Shown here one piece after another: positions 25,801 through 31,273 of a stretch of DNA of 33,155 bases (position 1 is the stretch's first letter; each line of letters opens with the position of its first letter). A program made the translations under genes and the position numbers. Below the pieces are notes generated by a model. That model worked only from the letters and a program-made list of their open reading frames with translations, was not told where the DNA came from and did not search any database. The stretch comes from JBKHHU01 sp046539045 (lineage in GTDB: Bacteria; Planctomycetota; Phycisphaerae; SM23-33): the NCBI GenBank assembly GCA_046539045.1, contig JBKHHU010000014.1:1-33155 (forward strand). Direction: 5' to 3'.

Positions 25801-28131
25801 AGCACGTTCAAGGTCTTCCCGCTGGAACAGGCGACCGCGGCAGTGCTCCAGCCGACGCTGCAGCAGCTGTTCGATCAGCGTGTCACCCGCGGGCAGACCA
25901 AGGACGCGGTGACGGTCATCGCCGACACGCGCAGCAACTCGCTGCTTGTCGGTGCCAGCCCGGAGGACATGAAGCTGGCCGGCGAGATCATCGAGAAGCT
26001 GGATACCGCACCGGGCAACGCCGAGAGCGTCAAGGTCTTCGCGCTCAAGAAGGCCGACGCCGCGGGCGTGGCCGAGGTCATCCGCAGCTTCTACGAGGCC
26101 CAGCAGGGCACCGGTGGCGTGACCGTCAGCGTGGACGAACGCGTCAACGCGGTGGTCGTCTCCGCCGGCAAGGCGGACATGGCCCGGATCGAGAAACTCG
26201 TAGCCAAGCTGGACACCAAAGACGTCACCAGCGTGGCCGAGATCCGCGTGTTCACGCTGGAGAACGCCAAGGCGCCGGAACTGGCACAGATCCTGACCGA
26301 CACGCTGACCAGCAAGCCGGCCTCGCCGACCGAGACCAGCGCCAACCGCCAGATGCTGCTGCAGTTCATCACCCGCAGCAAGGGCGGAGAGGAACTGATC
26401 ACCAGCGCCCTGCAGCAGGGCGTGCTGATCACACCGGACCCGCGAACCAACTCGCTGGTGATCTCCGCGCCGGTGGAATCCATGCCGCTGCTGGACAGCC
26501 TCATCAGGGCCCTGGACTCCACCGCCCCGAAGATGGCGGAAATCCGCGTGTTTGCCCTGCAGAACGCCCAGGCCAGTCGCATGGCCGAGGTGCTCACGAG
26601 CCTGTTCGCCCTGGAAAGCACCGGCGGGAACGACACGCGTGCGGTCCGCTACACGCTGACCAGCACCCAGCCGGCAAAGGCGGTCGGCCCGGCGGCGACC
26701 GTGGGTACCGATGAGCAGAAAGCCCTGACGGTCACCGTCGACAGCCGGACCAACAGCCTGCTGATCGGCGGGACCGAGCAGTACGTGGCGATGTGCTCCA
26801 AGATCATCGAGGAGCTGGATTCGTCTCCCGCGCAGGAGCGGATCAACAAGGTCTACCATCCGCGGAACGCCCAGGCGGCCGACATCCAGACCGCCTTGCG
26901 TTCGTTCCTCGATCAGGAACTGACGCGGTTGCGGACGACCCTCGGTGAGGACCGCATGGGCGCCGCCCAGCGGTTGCTGGAACGCGAGGTGGCGGTCGTT
27001 GCCGAGCCGGTGGGCAATACCCTGCTGATTTCCGCCAGCCCGCGGTACTTCCAGACCATCGAGCGGATGATGCTGCAACTGGACAAGGCCCCGCCGCAGG
27101 TGCTTATCCGCGTGCTGCTGGCGGAGATCGCCCTGGACGATACGACCGATCTCGGGCTGGACTGGAACTACACCACCACCAGCGGCGACAAGACGGTGGA
27201 AACCGGTACCAATTTCGGCGTCAATGCCACCGCCAGTTCCAACGGCGGGTTCAGCATGAGCGTCACCGGTGGCGATCTGAACCTGTTCCTGCACGCGTTG
27301 CAGTCGCAGGGGCGGCTGGAGGTGCTCAGCCGGCCGCAGATTCTCGCCATCGACAACAAGGAATCGCGGATCAACATCGGCCAGCGCGTGCCGTTCATTC
27401 GCGAGTCCCGCGTCACCGACCAGGGAACCACGCTGAACACAATCCAGTACGAGCCGATCGGCATCAACCTGACGGTCACGCCGCGGATCAACGACGACGG
27501 GTTCGTGAAGATGGACGTCGCTCCGGAGATTTCCTCGCTGTCGGAATCCAACGTGCAGGTATCCGAGAACGTCAACGCGGTGGTGATCAATTCCCGCTCG
27601 GCCGAGACGACGGTGAACGTCAAGGACGGCCAGACGATCGTGATCGGCGGACTGATCACAACGCGGGACGAGGACCGCGAGTCGAAGGTCCCGGTCCTGG
27701 GCGATCTGTACCTGATCGGGAACCTGTTCCGGCAGACGCGTCGGATCAAGGAGCGGACGGAACTGCTGATCATCCTGACTCCCGAGATCATCCGCACGCC
27801 GGAAGACGCCCGCAGGATGTCCGCCCGGCAGATCAACCGTCTGAACCTCAAGCGCGAGGAGAGTCGCAAAGCGATGCTGAACCCGACGATGGAGGTGATC
27901 GACAACGCATCACCACGACAGCGGCAGATCCTGCGGTCGAGTTGGGAGGAGGTCGTTCCCAACGGCGGGGAAGAAGGTTCGGCCGAGCCGTTCCCGCTGG
28001 ATCAGGAATGGAAGATCGGCGGCGGGAAGATGCGTCAGGTTCCTCCGGAGCGGAACAACACACCGGAGCGGCAGAACAACACGCCGAAGGAAAACGAGGA
28101 ATCGAAGCCCGCGGCGAAGGGCAAGGAGTAG
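13867..28131 (+). CDS. gspD: Giant multi-module secretin, GspD family (about 4754 aa)
   Basis: This outer-membrane channel of the T2SS is roughly 0.5 MDa. I prefer the ATG at 13867 over 13861, because AAAGG at 13855-13859 then has 7-nt spacing. Positions below number from 13861. Order: signal peptide (1-27), acidic linker (to 90), N0 domain (92 to about 185), about 51 secretin N-type modules (191-4408, mean 83 residues), secretin barrel (4409 to about 4645) and a hydrophilic tail. Each module runs strand, helix A-x-x-V-A-x-x-L, a variable loop, strand T-N-S-L-I-V-S-A, then a helix ending L-I-x-K-L-D. The barrel has SRPQILAIDNKESRINIGQ and the VPVLGDLYLIGNLF signature. Ordinary GspD has only N0-N3. 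The frame is open over 14 kb and modules are diverged, so this is neither a collapse nor a fusion artefact of identical repeats. Confidence 0.96.
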   Translation: MHSLRISTTLLITLAIATGSLLAQGPATQPSSATSKDDIVRVEAEEEAQTAPAENNAEAKPATQPVDDSGEKQPAGTDQAGQEAQPEKNFMLQFKGIPANDVIRLFAQKAGRPLISQPNVPGSVVFFDSEPYTYEEALDTINKILAARGYLLMEDGKYFNVVPVASVQRMPIKIFRGMDNTDEVRKGKVVTVLMPLKYIDPTAARSAVSGIISAYGRISPLIKGKGLIITDHMENIRRAGELLKELDKEDLAQQKIKTHPLKHAAANDVANIINKLFAGSKKSNYRYDPQQRRYVSASTTGPDFVQAMADTRTNSIILVGSGDRISLAEEMIRKLDEETPGGDNIRIFVVKKAKAEDVAKNINETLGGTQVRIVRGRPVRTTNDSFNISVDAANNRLVVSAQADMMTKIEKLVKELDTESVATTGGEIFEIEHGNAPELQNVIRAAMATKDSRGRTIVPVSVSAEPRNNLLIVSGSSADLRTVSKLIQRIDKPRDEEAREIHVVQLQAGDARTVARSLVNIFSRQVPAGRRSRSVSNLKVEAEQQTNCLIISSLPADWPMVQSILTDLKAAAGPGHDVFTRSVPLKFAKAEEIARTLATVFNPRARGRSRPGNVITPVVVSPNKRTNSLVVSASQADHDAIASLLDSLDVEATEKIDPINIVTLESADAVKTAERLAAMLPRPARGQQPEITIQPDPITNSLLIRAPESKREMINKLIAKVDEKTKQSAREMRVIKLENASAASLEDMLSQLYGGATSPRRPGRGSVDTSETAVKITAAPDDKTLIIEAPREQVEEIIGLVKGLDAADGPGSVQIRTYAMANSQAADVARSLARLFAQQRGSKANPNKIQPRFEADTSTNRVMVAAAASQFEEIEKLVKKLNESAAAASQTKTYKLKHAKAEEIAPILEMMLSESGSSSQRARRGRGPSSGDVRVAAITATNSITVQSTSTKIALADELIQTYDTAEAGKQSGVHIISLENAQAETLAASLQAMLPPARRGRPQEVYVHADTLTNSVLLRAPEAQRKMLEEMVAKLDQATIDQARETRIIRLKHASAQALTGVLGQLYTGSVTSSRRGRGRQPAGSDVEKVVISAAPNDKALVVDAPKNKIEEISQLVSTLDTKEATGELQVRTYTLAEGDVNNVARSLTNLFRKGRSRTPDAQTPEPRFQADPSSDQLMVAATAAQFEEIEPLIEKIKSAKLATETRTFKLEFAKAAEIVGILQSMLLETGGGRRRGTPTGPVRVAALDSANAVIVQAPSEKLILAEQLIRQFDNKESGGAATLKVVQLTNADANTLAQAVGAAMGARSRRRGGTETAVSVTAETNSNSVLVRGPAAEVAEAVDMIKGLDKQSDSSQAQYHVIPLKNAEASEVAKTVATLFRDIQRQRGRNRRGQQAAPFSAVADPRTNSVIISATQADFALVNDLLANLDKAPDRPDRDVQYVWLENADAFEMAEKLSAMYSDRRGPDKPVIEPDTFANAITIIAKEEDLQQMEPIIAKLDKAAKDTSVQVRVVSVSQVRAERMAEIIKRVYSQMSDNKVRILDKLPEKKVNVQPGEDAPKMFPAPEPSNDEINADDEEKLNGRPSKAEKSEEGKQKADADAEADAEPVAGEGDKSVSIAVDKSTNTLIISGSKRNLDEIESLIAQLTTSDAEAESEFRIFKVEQADVTTLAETLDKLFNPQKRLPQPKGKKGQPAPVVKPSVIFVPESRTRSLIVRAKPLEFDMIEQLLGQLDKVPTVVSEIRIFALKNTDAEEVSANLNEIFRLASAPAQQPKGKGKQGTPQQQRAATARRMLQLKGEDGSTQVDPSMTVNISANNQTNSVIVSAPSDAMALVAGIISELDQSVAPSNMPVVRLYPVQDADVQATVSALQEIFKAGQAARGRAGQPSDAQEPITITADVAGKVIIVSAPEKKHELIAKVINDIDKAQGGDKFIVRVYRIEFADAAGVASALTSTMTGSSGRRGQPSAGLRISADRSSNSIVIRGSAAEHEEVASLIEKMDLAPAEQFPVRVITLANADASTVANLLNRMINQTNRQGRRGGTGSARAIIEADPASRMVLVRANDETFEKIRRIATQLDESSPSDMDQHILDLANAKAENIAGVLQQAFPQRRGRGVDPNENVTIIAEAVSNSLIVTANETNLKKVKTLLAKLDTKEATDVRTEMLKLEHAKATELVDVLKSLSGEDTSLPWWARRRGEAESKQKLTITAEGSSNTLIIRGQSVEVDKILAMARKLDLAAQQAVAVVKMYPVKNADVPTVVSTLEQIFTDGAGSRRRQWWQRGSDSSQARTVILGDQQASKIVVSAQADKHKDIAEMIAKLDEAASADEVLVRVYKIRYADAAGMAQALNQTINKAAARGRGPAEGAKIRIAADRGSNALIVRGTKKDQSEVAKLVAEMDMPATAQYPVRSIQLTTADADTLAATLNRIFNEAAAGRGRRGQQSGGVLIEGDTDSHMLLVRADDETYEKIKTLAAQLDSSSPEGKATQSLVQLKHADAESVAVTLSQAFRPVRGRRLKPDEQVTIVAEDASNSLVITANKQNLKKVKDLLATIDTEDAGGKRTEYVVLEHAQAEQMVSTLQQMAGGTVSRGRRRGGTSGANQVVISAETSSNAIVMTGPSGEIDRIMELAVKLDTAAKEKTTAVVKTYPVRNIDITTVVGALQQMFDAQAVSTRSRFRRGSPAQTPIVIFGDEAAGKVVVSAPAEKQEAIARVLTDLDQVESGEEVVVKVYKLENAEANSAAFALQNSLTGQASRRGGTGGGLRISADRSSNSIVVRASQEEQERIAGLIEQIDAKPSEKYPVHIITMKNADVTEVAQTLSRIFGVATARGRRGGANTQGVVIESDSTSKTLVVRADEDTYKKIAVLAASLDEAPAGKTTRELIPLKFAKASSVAPALTRAFAPARGRRQRPEEAVTIIEEEMSNSLIVTANTENLQKVRALVRRLDSEDVGGVQTELLVLQAARATEVAETLEKIAGQSGRGRRGASDEGVKVSADAASNAVLISGPKTDVENFVAMAKQLDASTETDGSQVYVVKLENGVASEVASTVQSLYQQTVSAARREKRTVDPMAVSYDERANALVLATSKRMYDQVSQWVGEVEKMKPAQGTLRIIQLENVDPADVQKAIDQLYGGGANDRVSNRRGGNSGGAVKSGTVESTVLSEQKSILVNASEEDFESILKLAKALDEAAAKAKRITRVFPLKNATNTRVAAALTTLYPTRGVAERDQVTVTALAQTKAVVVAASKEKMEDVAHLISELDKKEVSPQLEYRVYALEHAQPGKLLPVLQKMLAQIKNVRPDETIDVQADERTRSIIVTARGTVFDQVDKLIRVLDQAAPQELAEAQMLILPLKAADAPGLARVLREMLRPTSDNEVTPDARALQEQIKRLRVRSAVAEKIPELDLSKPIKIASDPEQKGQPGSNSLIVASTTENLKAMASIVEVLDTVPITEGAVVRLIHLSNADAQSVMNILKDVFTQGERLAGKKGTSTEGKAEPETTAGKALVHPLNVSADLRTNSLVVSGLMESVALAEGIVRDLDREKGEITTEVKLFKLEHAPAAQAAGMLSQVFAEATPQEGTEGLRTQVTRLRTAMKGKLPKTTTRPKTREALVIQADEAASILVVAARSDVMPLIADVVKAIDIPRPGTMDTVRFYPLDHADAGTVRQMLGNLYENANQELLRAEDKPNITIDTRTNTLIVSTSDKTFKVIESLLKRVDVEMKDPSVRLEVIPLQHNDATAVAPMIERIFADRLKSMAPEGTTPAPQNVVNVEADPLANALVVSANKQNMILLRDLLTKVDLEPSEQTAQVKLFHLTLADATRISEVLKNLISQGLYKPGAAAAQDNPLVAAREKISVAVDTRTNVLIVSASPQNLKLIGGLIDQLDSSEDYSEFGDIRTYELKRADATKLAPTLEGFFQSKRQAEMTAGSSGRSLPLTIIPDARTNTLLVAGSRESFAAIERMIKKLDGEQIVAASTFKVFPLEQATAAVLQPTLQQLFDQRVTRGQTKDAVTVIADTRSNSLLVGASPEDMKLAGEIIEKLDTAPGNAESVKVFALKKADAAGVAEVIRSFYEAQQGTGGVTVSVDERVNAVVVSAGKADMARIEKLVAKLDTKDVTSVAEIRVFTLENAKAPELAQILTDTLTSKPASPTETSANRQMLLQFITRSKGGEELITSALQQGVLITPDPRTNSLVISAPVESMPLLDSLIRALDSTAPKMAEIRVFALQNAQASRMAEVLTSLFALESTGGNDTRAVRYTLTSTQPAKAVGPAATVGTDEQKALTVTVDSRTNSLLIGGTEQYVAMCSKIIEELDSSPAQERINKVYHPRNAQAADIQTALRSFLDQELTRLRTTLGEDRMGAAQRLLEREVAVVAEPVGNTLLISASPRYFQTIERMMLQLDKAPPQVLIRVLLAEIALDDTTDLGLDWNYTTTSGDKTVETGTNFGVNATASSNGGFSMSVTGGDLNLFLHALQSQGRLEVLSRPQILAIDNKESRINIGQRVPFIRESRVTDQGTTLNTIQYEPIGINLTVTPRINDDGFVKMDVAPEISSLSESNVQVSENVNAVVINSRSAETTVNVKDGQTIVIGGLITTRDEDRESKVPVLGDLYLIGNLFRQTRRIKERTELLIILTPEIIRTPEDARRMSARQINRLNLKREESRKAMLNPTMEVIDNASPRQRQILRSSWEEVVPNGGEEGSAEPFPLDQEWKIGGGKMRQVPPERNNTPERQNNTPKENEESKPAAKGKE
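15814..17691 (+). repeat. Tandem duplication of a four-module block in gspD
   Basis: Modules 7-10 (15814-16758, 315 codons) align in order with modules 11-14 (16759-17691, 311 codons). Examples are TNSLLIRAPESKREM against TNSVLLRAPEAQRKM, VKITAAPDDKTLIIEAP against VVISAAPNDKALVVDAP, and VMVAAAASQFEEIEKL against LMVAATAAQFEEIEPL. The match in phase across all four modules shows duplication of the whole block. Confidence 0.88.
19402..22944 (+). repeat. Tandem triplication of a five-module block in gspD
   Basis: Modules 21-25 (19402-20586, 395 codons), 26-30 (20587-21777, 397 codons) and 31-35 (21778-22944, 389 codons) align in order. Diagnostic elements recur once per block: V-K-x-Y-P-V, V-x-V-Y-K-I or V-Y-R-I, LVRADDETYEKI-type, NSLIVTANxxNLKKV-type and RTEMLKLEHAKA-type segments. 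The second-position modules 22 and 32 share nearly the same LRISADRSSNSIV segment. Confidence 0.9.
27085..27789 (+). other. Secretin barrel (C) domain of gspD
   Basis: This region encodes about 235 residues that would form the outer-membrane beta-barrel and gate. It opens with PPQVLIRVLLAEIALDD and contains GRLEVLSRPQILAIDNKES, GINLTVTPRIND, ETTVNVKDGQTIVIGGLI and VPVLGDLYLIGNLF, all conserved in secretins. It is of ordinary size; only the periplasmic part of this protein is enlarged. About 110 hydrophilic residues follow. Confidence 0.93.
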
Positions 28132-28134
28132 TCG

Positions 28135-28638
28135 ATGAAAGCCGTTCTGCTTGGTGCGATTTGCCTGGGGCTGGCGGTGGCGCTGATCGGCTGCCGGCCC
28201 AACGGGATGAACTCCCGGCCGGAACCGCCGAAACCGGAGTCGAGGATCAACCAGATCCTTCTCCAGTCGCGGGCGACGCCGGTGAACCTGGACGAGCAGG
28301 AGGGTCCGGACGGGTTTGCGGTTCGAGTGTTTTTCTTCCGGGCCAACAAGCCCGAGCCGGTGACCGTCAGCGGGACGTTGGAGGTGCTGCTGTTTGAGGG
28401 AGACGTCAGCGAGTCGCAGGTCGAGCAGGCGCCGGTGTACCACAAATGGACGTTTCCGGGCAGCCGGTTGGGGAGATACCTGATCAAGAACGTCGTCGGG
28501 TGGGGCTATTCGATGCAGCTGGACTGGGGCGAGAAGATGCCCCGAACCAAGGCGATTACGTTGGTCGCCCGCTACTATCCGCCGGGCGGTACGCCGGTGG
28601 CGTCCAGGCCGGTGACGCTGGCGATGAGCATCGACTGA
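28135..28638 (+). CDS. Lipoprotein downstream of secretin, pilotin candidate
   Basis: This 167-residue protein has a lipoprotein signal peptide ending in the lipobox LIGC (Cys at about residue 20). The mature part begins with a Pro/Glu-rich linker and continues as a beta-rich domain (AVRVFFFRANKPEPVTVSGT, then KAITLVARYYPPGG). I do not recognise the family. It starts 3 bp after the secretin stop, with AAGGAG at 28123-28128, so it is translated from the same mRNA. Position and lipidation fit a pilotin that brings the secretin to the outer membrane, but it does not resemble GspS or PilW by eye. A general envelope lipoprotein remains possible. Confidence 0.85.
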   Translation: MKAVLLGAICLGLAVALIGCRPNGMNSRPEPPKPESRINQILLQSRATPVNLDEQEGPDGFAVRVFFFRANKPEPVTVSGTLEVLLFEGDVSESQVEQAPVYHKWTFPGSRLGRYLIKNVVGWGYSMQLDWGEKMPRTKAITLVARYYPPGGTPVASRPVTLAMSID

Positions 28639-28642
28639 CGAC

Positions 28643-28679
28643 CGCTCCCGGAGTGGACACTTCGAGGGAGCGTTTCCTT
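28643..28679 (+). terminator. Candidate terminator of the T2SS operon
   Basis: CGCTCCC (28643-28649) pairs perfectly with GGGAGCG (28666-28672). The loop contains a further short GAGTG/CACTT stem, and TTTCCTT follows. It lies directly after the lipoprotein TGA. The T-tract is imperfect. Confidence 0.5.
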
Positions 28680-28710
28680 CGCGAAGCGGGCCTCGATCGT
28701 GCGCGGCCGC

Positions 28711-28739
28711 TTGCCCGGCGTGGCCGGATGGGGTATATC
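28711..28739 (+). promoter_or_regulatory. Candidate sigma70-type promoter for gltS
   Basis: TTGCCC (28711-28716), 17 bp, then TATATC (28734-28739). Each box matches four of six consensus bases. It lies after the operon terminator candidate and would give a leader of about 40 nt to the gltS ATG at 28784, which has AAAGGAGAGG before it. Confidence 0.45.
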
Positions 28740-28783
28740 AGGCATCGGACCGAGACTCTGGCAGCGCGACAAAGGAGAGGCCG

Positions 28784-30151
28784 ATGGTTGAATTGTTCAT
28801 TGCGTTGAGTCTGCTCGTCGGGGCCGGGCATCTGTTGCGGACGCTGATCAAACCGCTGCAGTGGTTGTACATTCCCTCTGCCGTGATCGGCGGGGTACTC
28901 GGGCTGGCGGTTGTGCAGGTCGCCCAAGCGACGGGCAACCCGCTCCCGGCGGAGTGGATCGCAACGGCGGGCAAGCTGCCCGGTTTCCTGATCAATGTCG
29001 TCTTCGCCTGCCTGTTTCTGGGCGTGACGCTTCCGGGTCTGCGGACCATCTGGCGACGCAGCGCCCCGCAGCTTGCCTACGGGCAGACCGTCGCGTGGGG
29101 GCAGTACGTGGTGGGCGTGGGACTGGTGGTGTTGCTGCTGGGGCCGATCTTCGGGCTGCCGAACATGTTCGGCGGGATCCTGCCGGTCGGGTTCGAGGGC
29201 GGGCACGGCACGGCCGGAGGCCTGCAGGATACCTTCCGCCAGCTGGAGTGGGAAGAGGGCGGCTCCTTCGCGCTGACCAGCGCGACGTTCGGGGTCTGCA
29301 GCGCGATCGTCTTCGGGATGGTGCTGATCAACTGGGCCGTCCGACGCGGGTACACCGCGCGGAAAGTTGCCCCGGGTGCGTCTCCGGAAGACGACGTGGT
29401 GGGGATCATCCCCGTCGGCAGCCGGCCCAGCGCCGGGCGGCTGACGGTGCGGTCCGACGCCATAGAAAGCCTGACGCTGCACGTTGCGATTGTCGGCCTG
29501 GCGGTGCTGATCGGGTACCTGATCAAGCTGGGGCTGGTCGGTCTTGCGGGTCTGCTGGCCGCCGAAGACAGCGCGGTCCACACGTTGCTGCGGTCGATTC
29601 CGCTGTTCCCGCTGTGCATGGTCGGCGGGCTGGTGGTTCAGCTGCTGGAGCAGAAGTTCGACAAGCACAAGATCATCGACCTGGGGCTGACGCGCCGCAT
29701 CCAGAATACGTCGCTGGATTTCCTGGTCGTCGCGGCGATCGCGGTGATCCGCCTGAACGTGGTTCTGGAAAGCTGGATCCCGTTCATGATCCTGATGGTG
29801 GCGGGGGTGGCATGGAATATCTTCTGCGTGACGGTCCTGGCCCGGAGGATGCTGCCCGGGGCGTGGTTTGAGCGTTCGATCGCGGAGATGGGCCAGTCGA
29901 TGGGCGTCACCGCTACGGGGCTGCTGCTGTTGCGTGCGGTCGATCCGGACTACGAAACGGACGCCGCGGACGCCTTCGCCTACAAGCAGATCCTGCACGA
30001 GCCGTTCATGGGCGGCGGGTTGTGGACGAGCTTCGCGATTCCGCTGCTGGCGATCTGGGGCGGCTGGCAGGTGCTGCTGGTTTCCGTGGGTGCGGTGGCG
30101 TTCTGGCTCGTCTTCTCGCTGGTGCTCAAGCGGCTGCGAGCCGGAGCATAG
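28784..30151 (+). CDS. gltS: Sodium/glutamate symporter, GltS (ESS) family
   Basis: This 455-residue polytopic inner-membrane protein has about ten or more hydrophobic segments in two halves joined by a hydrophilic loop near 190-225. The re-entrant signature FGGILPVGFEGGHGTAGG (about 125-145) is diagnostic of the GltS family, and a related element, MGVTATGLLLLRAVDP, sits in the second half (about 375-390). The family imports glutamate with Na+. It is somewhat longer than E. coli GltS (401). A strong AAAGGAGAGG precedes the start. It converges on proB with only 4 bp between stop codons. Substrate specificity is inferred from the family. Confidence 0.88.
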   Translation: MVELFIALSLLVGAGHLLRTLIKPLQWLYIPSAVIGGVLGLAVVQVAQATGNPLPAEWIATAGKLPGFLINVVFACLFLGVTLPGLRTIWRRSAPQLAYGQTVAWGQYVVGVGLVVLLLGPIFGLPNMFGGILPVGFEGGHGTAGGLQDTFRQLEWEEGGSFALTSATFGVCSAIVFGMVLINWAVRRGYTARKVAPGASPEDDVVGIIPVGSRPSAGRLTVRSDAIESLTLHVAIVGLAVLIGYLIKLGLVGLAGLLAAEDSAVHTLLRSIPLFPLCMVGGLVVQLLEQKFDKHKIIDLGLTRRIQNTSLDFLVVAAIAVIRLNVVLESWIPFMILMVAGVAWNIFCVTVLARRMLPGAWFERSIAEMGQSMGVTATGLLLLRAVDPDYETDAADAFAYKQILHEPFMGGGLWTSFAIPLLAIWGGWQVLLVSVGAVAFWLVFSLVLKRLRAGA

Positions 30152-30155
30152 CGCC

Positions 30156-31271
30156 CTAGAGCAGGACCATGTTGTCGCGGTGGACGACTTCGTCGTACGG
30201 TTTGTCGCCGAGGGTGCGGGCGACCTGGCTGGTCCGCAGGCCCTTGATCCGGCGGACCTGATCGGCGGAGTAATTGCTCAGGCCGCGAGCGACGGACGTG
30301 CCGTCGGCATCGATGAGAGAGACGGTGGCGCCTTTCTGGAACTTGCCGATAACCTCGGTGATGCCCGAGGGCAGGAGGCTCTTTCCGCGTTGGGTGATGG
30401 CGCGGACGGCCCCGGCGTCGAGGGTGAGTTTGCCCTGCGGACGGCTTGCGGCGCCGATCCATCGCCGCCGGCTGGAGAGCTTCTGTCTGGCCGGGAAGAG
30501 TACCGTGCCGATCTTCTCGCCGCTTTTCAATCTCGTCAGGACGTCTTTCATCCGGGCGTTGGCGATGACGGCTGTCTCGCCGGCCTTGGTGACCAGCCCG
30601 GCTGCGGCAATCTTGCTGGCCATGCCTCCGGAGCCGAGGCGGCTTTTGCGGTCGTCGGCCAGGGCCAGGGCATCTTTGTCGACCTGCTCGATCATGTCCA
30701 GCACGCGGCCGTCTTTCATCACGCCGTCGATCACGCTGAGCAGCACGAGCAGTTCGGCCCGCATCATGTTGGTCACCAGTGCGGCGATGACATCGTTGTC
30801 GCCGAAGCGGATTTCGTCGACGCTGACGGCATCGTTCTCGTTGATGATCGGCAGGACGTTGTAGTCGGCCAGGGCGCCGAGGGTGTTGCGGATGTTGAGA
30901 TAGCGGGTGCGATTTTCGAAGGAATCCCGCGTGACCAGCACCTGGGCGACGCGCACGCCGTGGCGTTTGAAGGCGTTCTGGAAGGCCCGCATCAGTTGCG
31001 ACTGGCCGACGGCGGCACACGCCTGCAGCAGCGGGAGGGTTTTGGGGCGCTCGGGCAGGTCCAGCTCGGCGAGCCCTGCTCCGATGGCCCCGCTGGCCAC
31101 GAGCGTGACGGAGCATCCGGATTTCATCAGCCGGGCGATCTGCCGGGCCAGCGCGCTGACCACCCCGGTATCCAGCCGCCCGCCGGCGTCGGTGATGGCG
31201 TTGGTGCCGACCTTCACGACGATACTGGTGGCGTTGGCGATGATCTCGTTGCGGATGGCGGTGTCGGGCAT
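30156..31271 (-). CDS. proB: Glutamate 5-kinase ProB
   Basis: The 371-residue enzyme catalyses the first step of proline synthesis, phosphorylating glutamate on its gamma-carboxyl group with ATP. An amino-acid kinase domain (about 15-255) shows VVKVGTNAI, VASGAIGAG, IINENDAVS, FGDNDVIAAL and GSGGMASKI in the correct order. A PUA domain follows (about 280-365), as in E. coli ProB (367 residues). It starts 2 bp after the waaA stop and lacks its own Shine-Dalgarno, so it is probably translated by coupling. proA is not in the window. Confidence 0.95.
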   Translation of the reverse strand: MPDTAIRNEIIANATSIVVKVGTNAITDAGGRLDTGVVSALARQIARLMKSGCSVTLVASGAIGAGLAELDLPERPKTLPLLQACAAVGQSQLMRAFQNAFKRHGVRVAQVLVTRDSFENRTRYLNIRNTLGALADYNVLPIINENDAVSVDEIRFGDNDVIAALVTNMMRAELLVLLSVIDGVMKDGRVLDMIEQVDKDALALADDRKSRLGSGGMASKIAAAGLVTKAGETAVIANARMKDVLTRLKSGEKIGTVLFPARQKLSSRRRWIGAASRPQGKLTLDAGAVRAITQRGKSLLPSGITEVIGKFQKGATVSLIDADGTSVARGLSNYSADQVRRIKGLRTSQVARTLGDKPYDEVVHRDNMVLL

Positions 31272-31273
31272 GG

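Larger units (their letters stand above)
14431..27084 (+). repeat. Array of about 51 secretin N-type modules
   Basis: This is the coding region for the tandem modules between N0 and the barrel. Module ends are easy to see because most finish in a helix ending KLD, ELD or QLD, and the next begins after a 5-12-residue linker. Count by eye is 51. Most are 70-90 residues; those at module 18, 20, 40, 42, 49 and 50 are lengthened by loop insertions. DNA-level identity between neighbours is low. Confidence 0.88.

Noticed and set aside
14431..27084. Possibility that the module array is an assembly artefact of collapsed or expanded repeats
   Set aside because: Modules are strongly diverged at the DNA level and the frame has no breaks, so misassembly of identical copies is unlikely, though long-read confirmation would be welcome.
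23728..27294. A second long antisense frame (1188 codons) in gspD
   Set aside because: Same reason: a mirror of the module repeats, with no independent evidence of coding.
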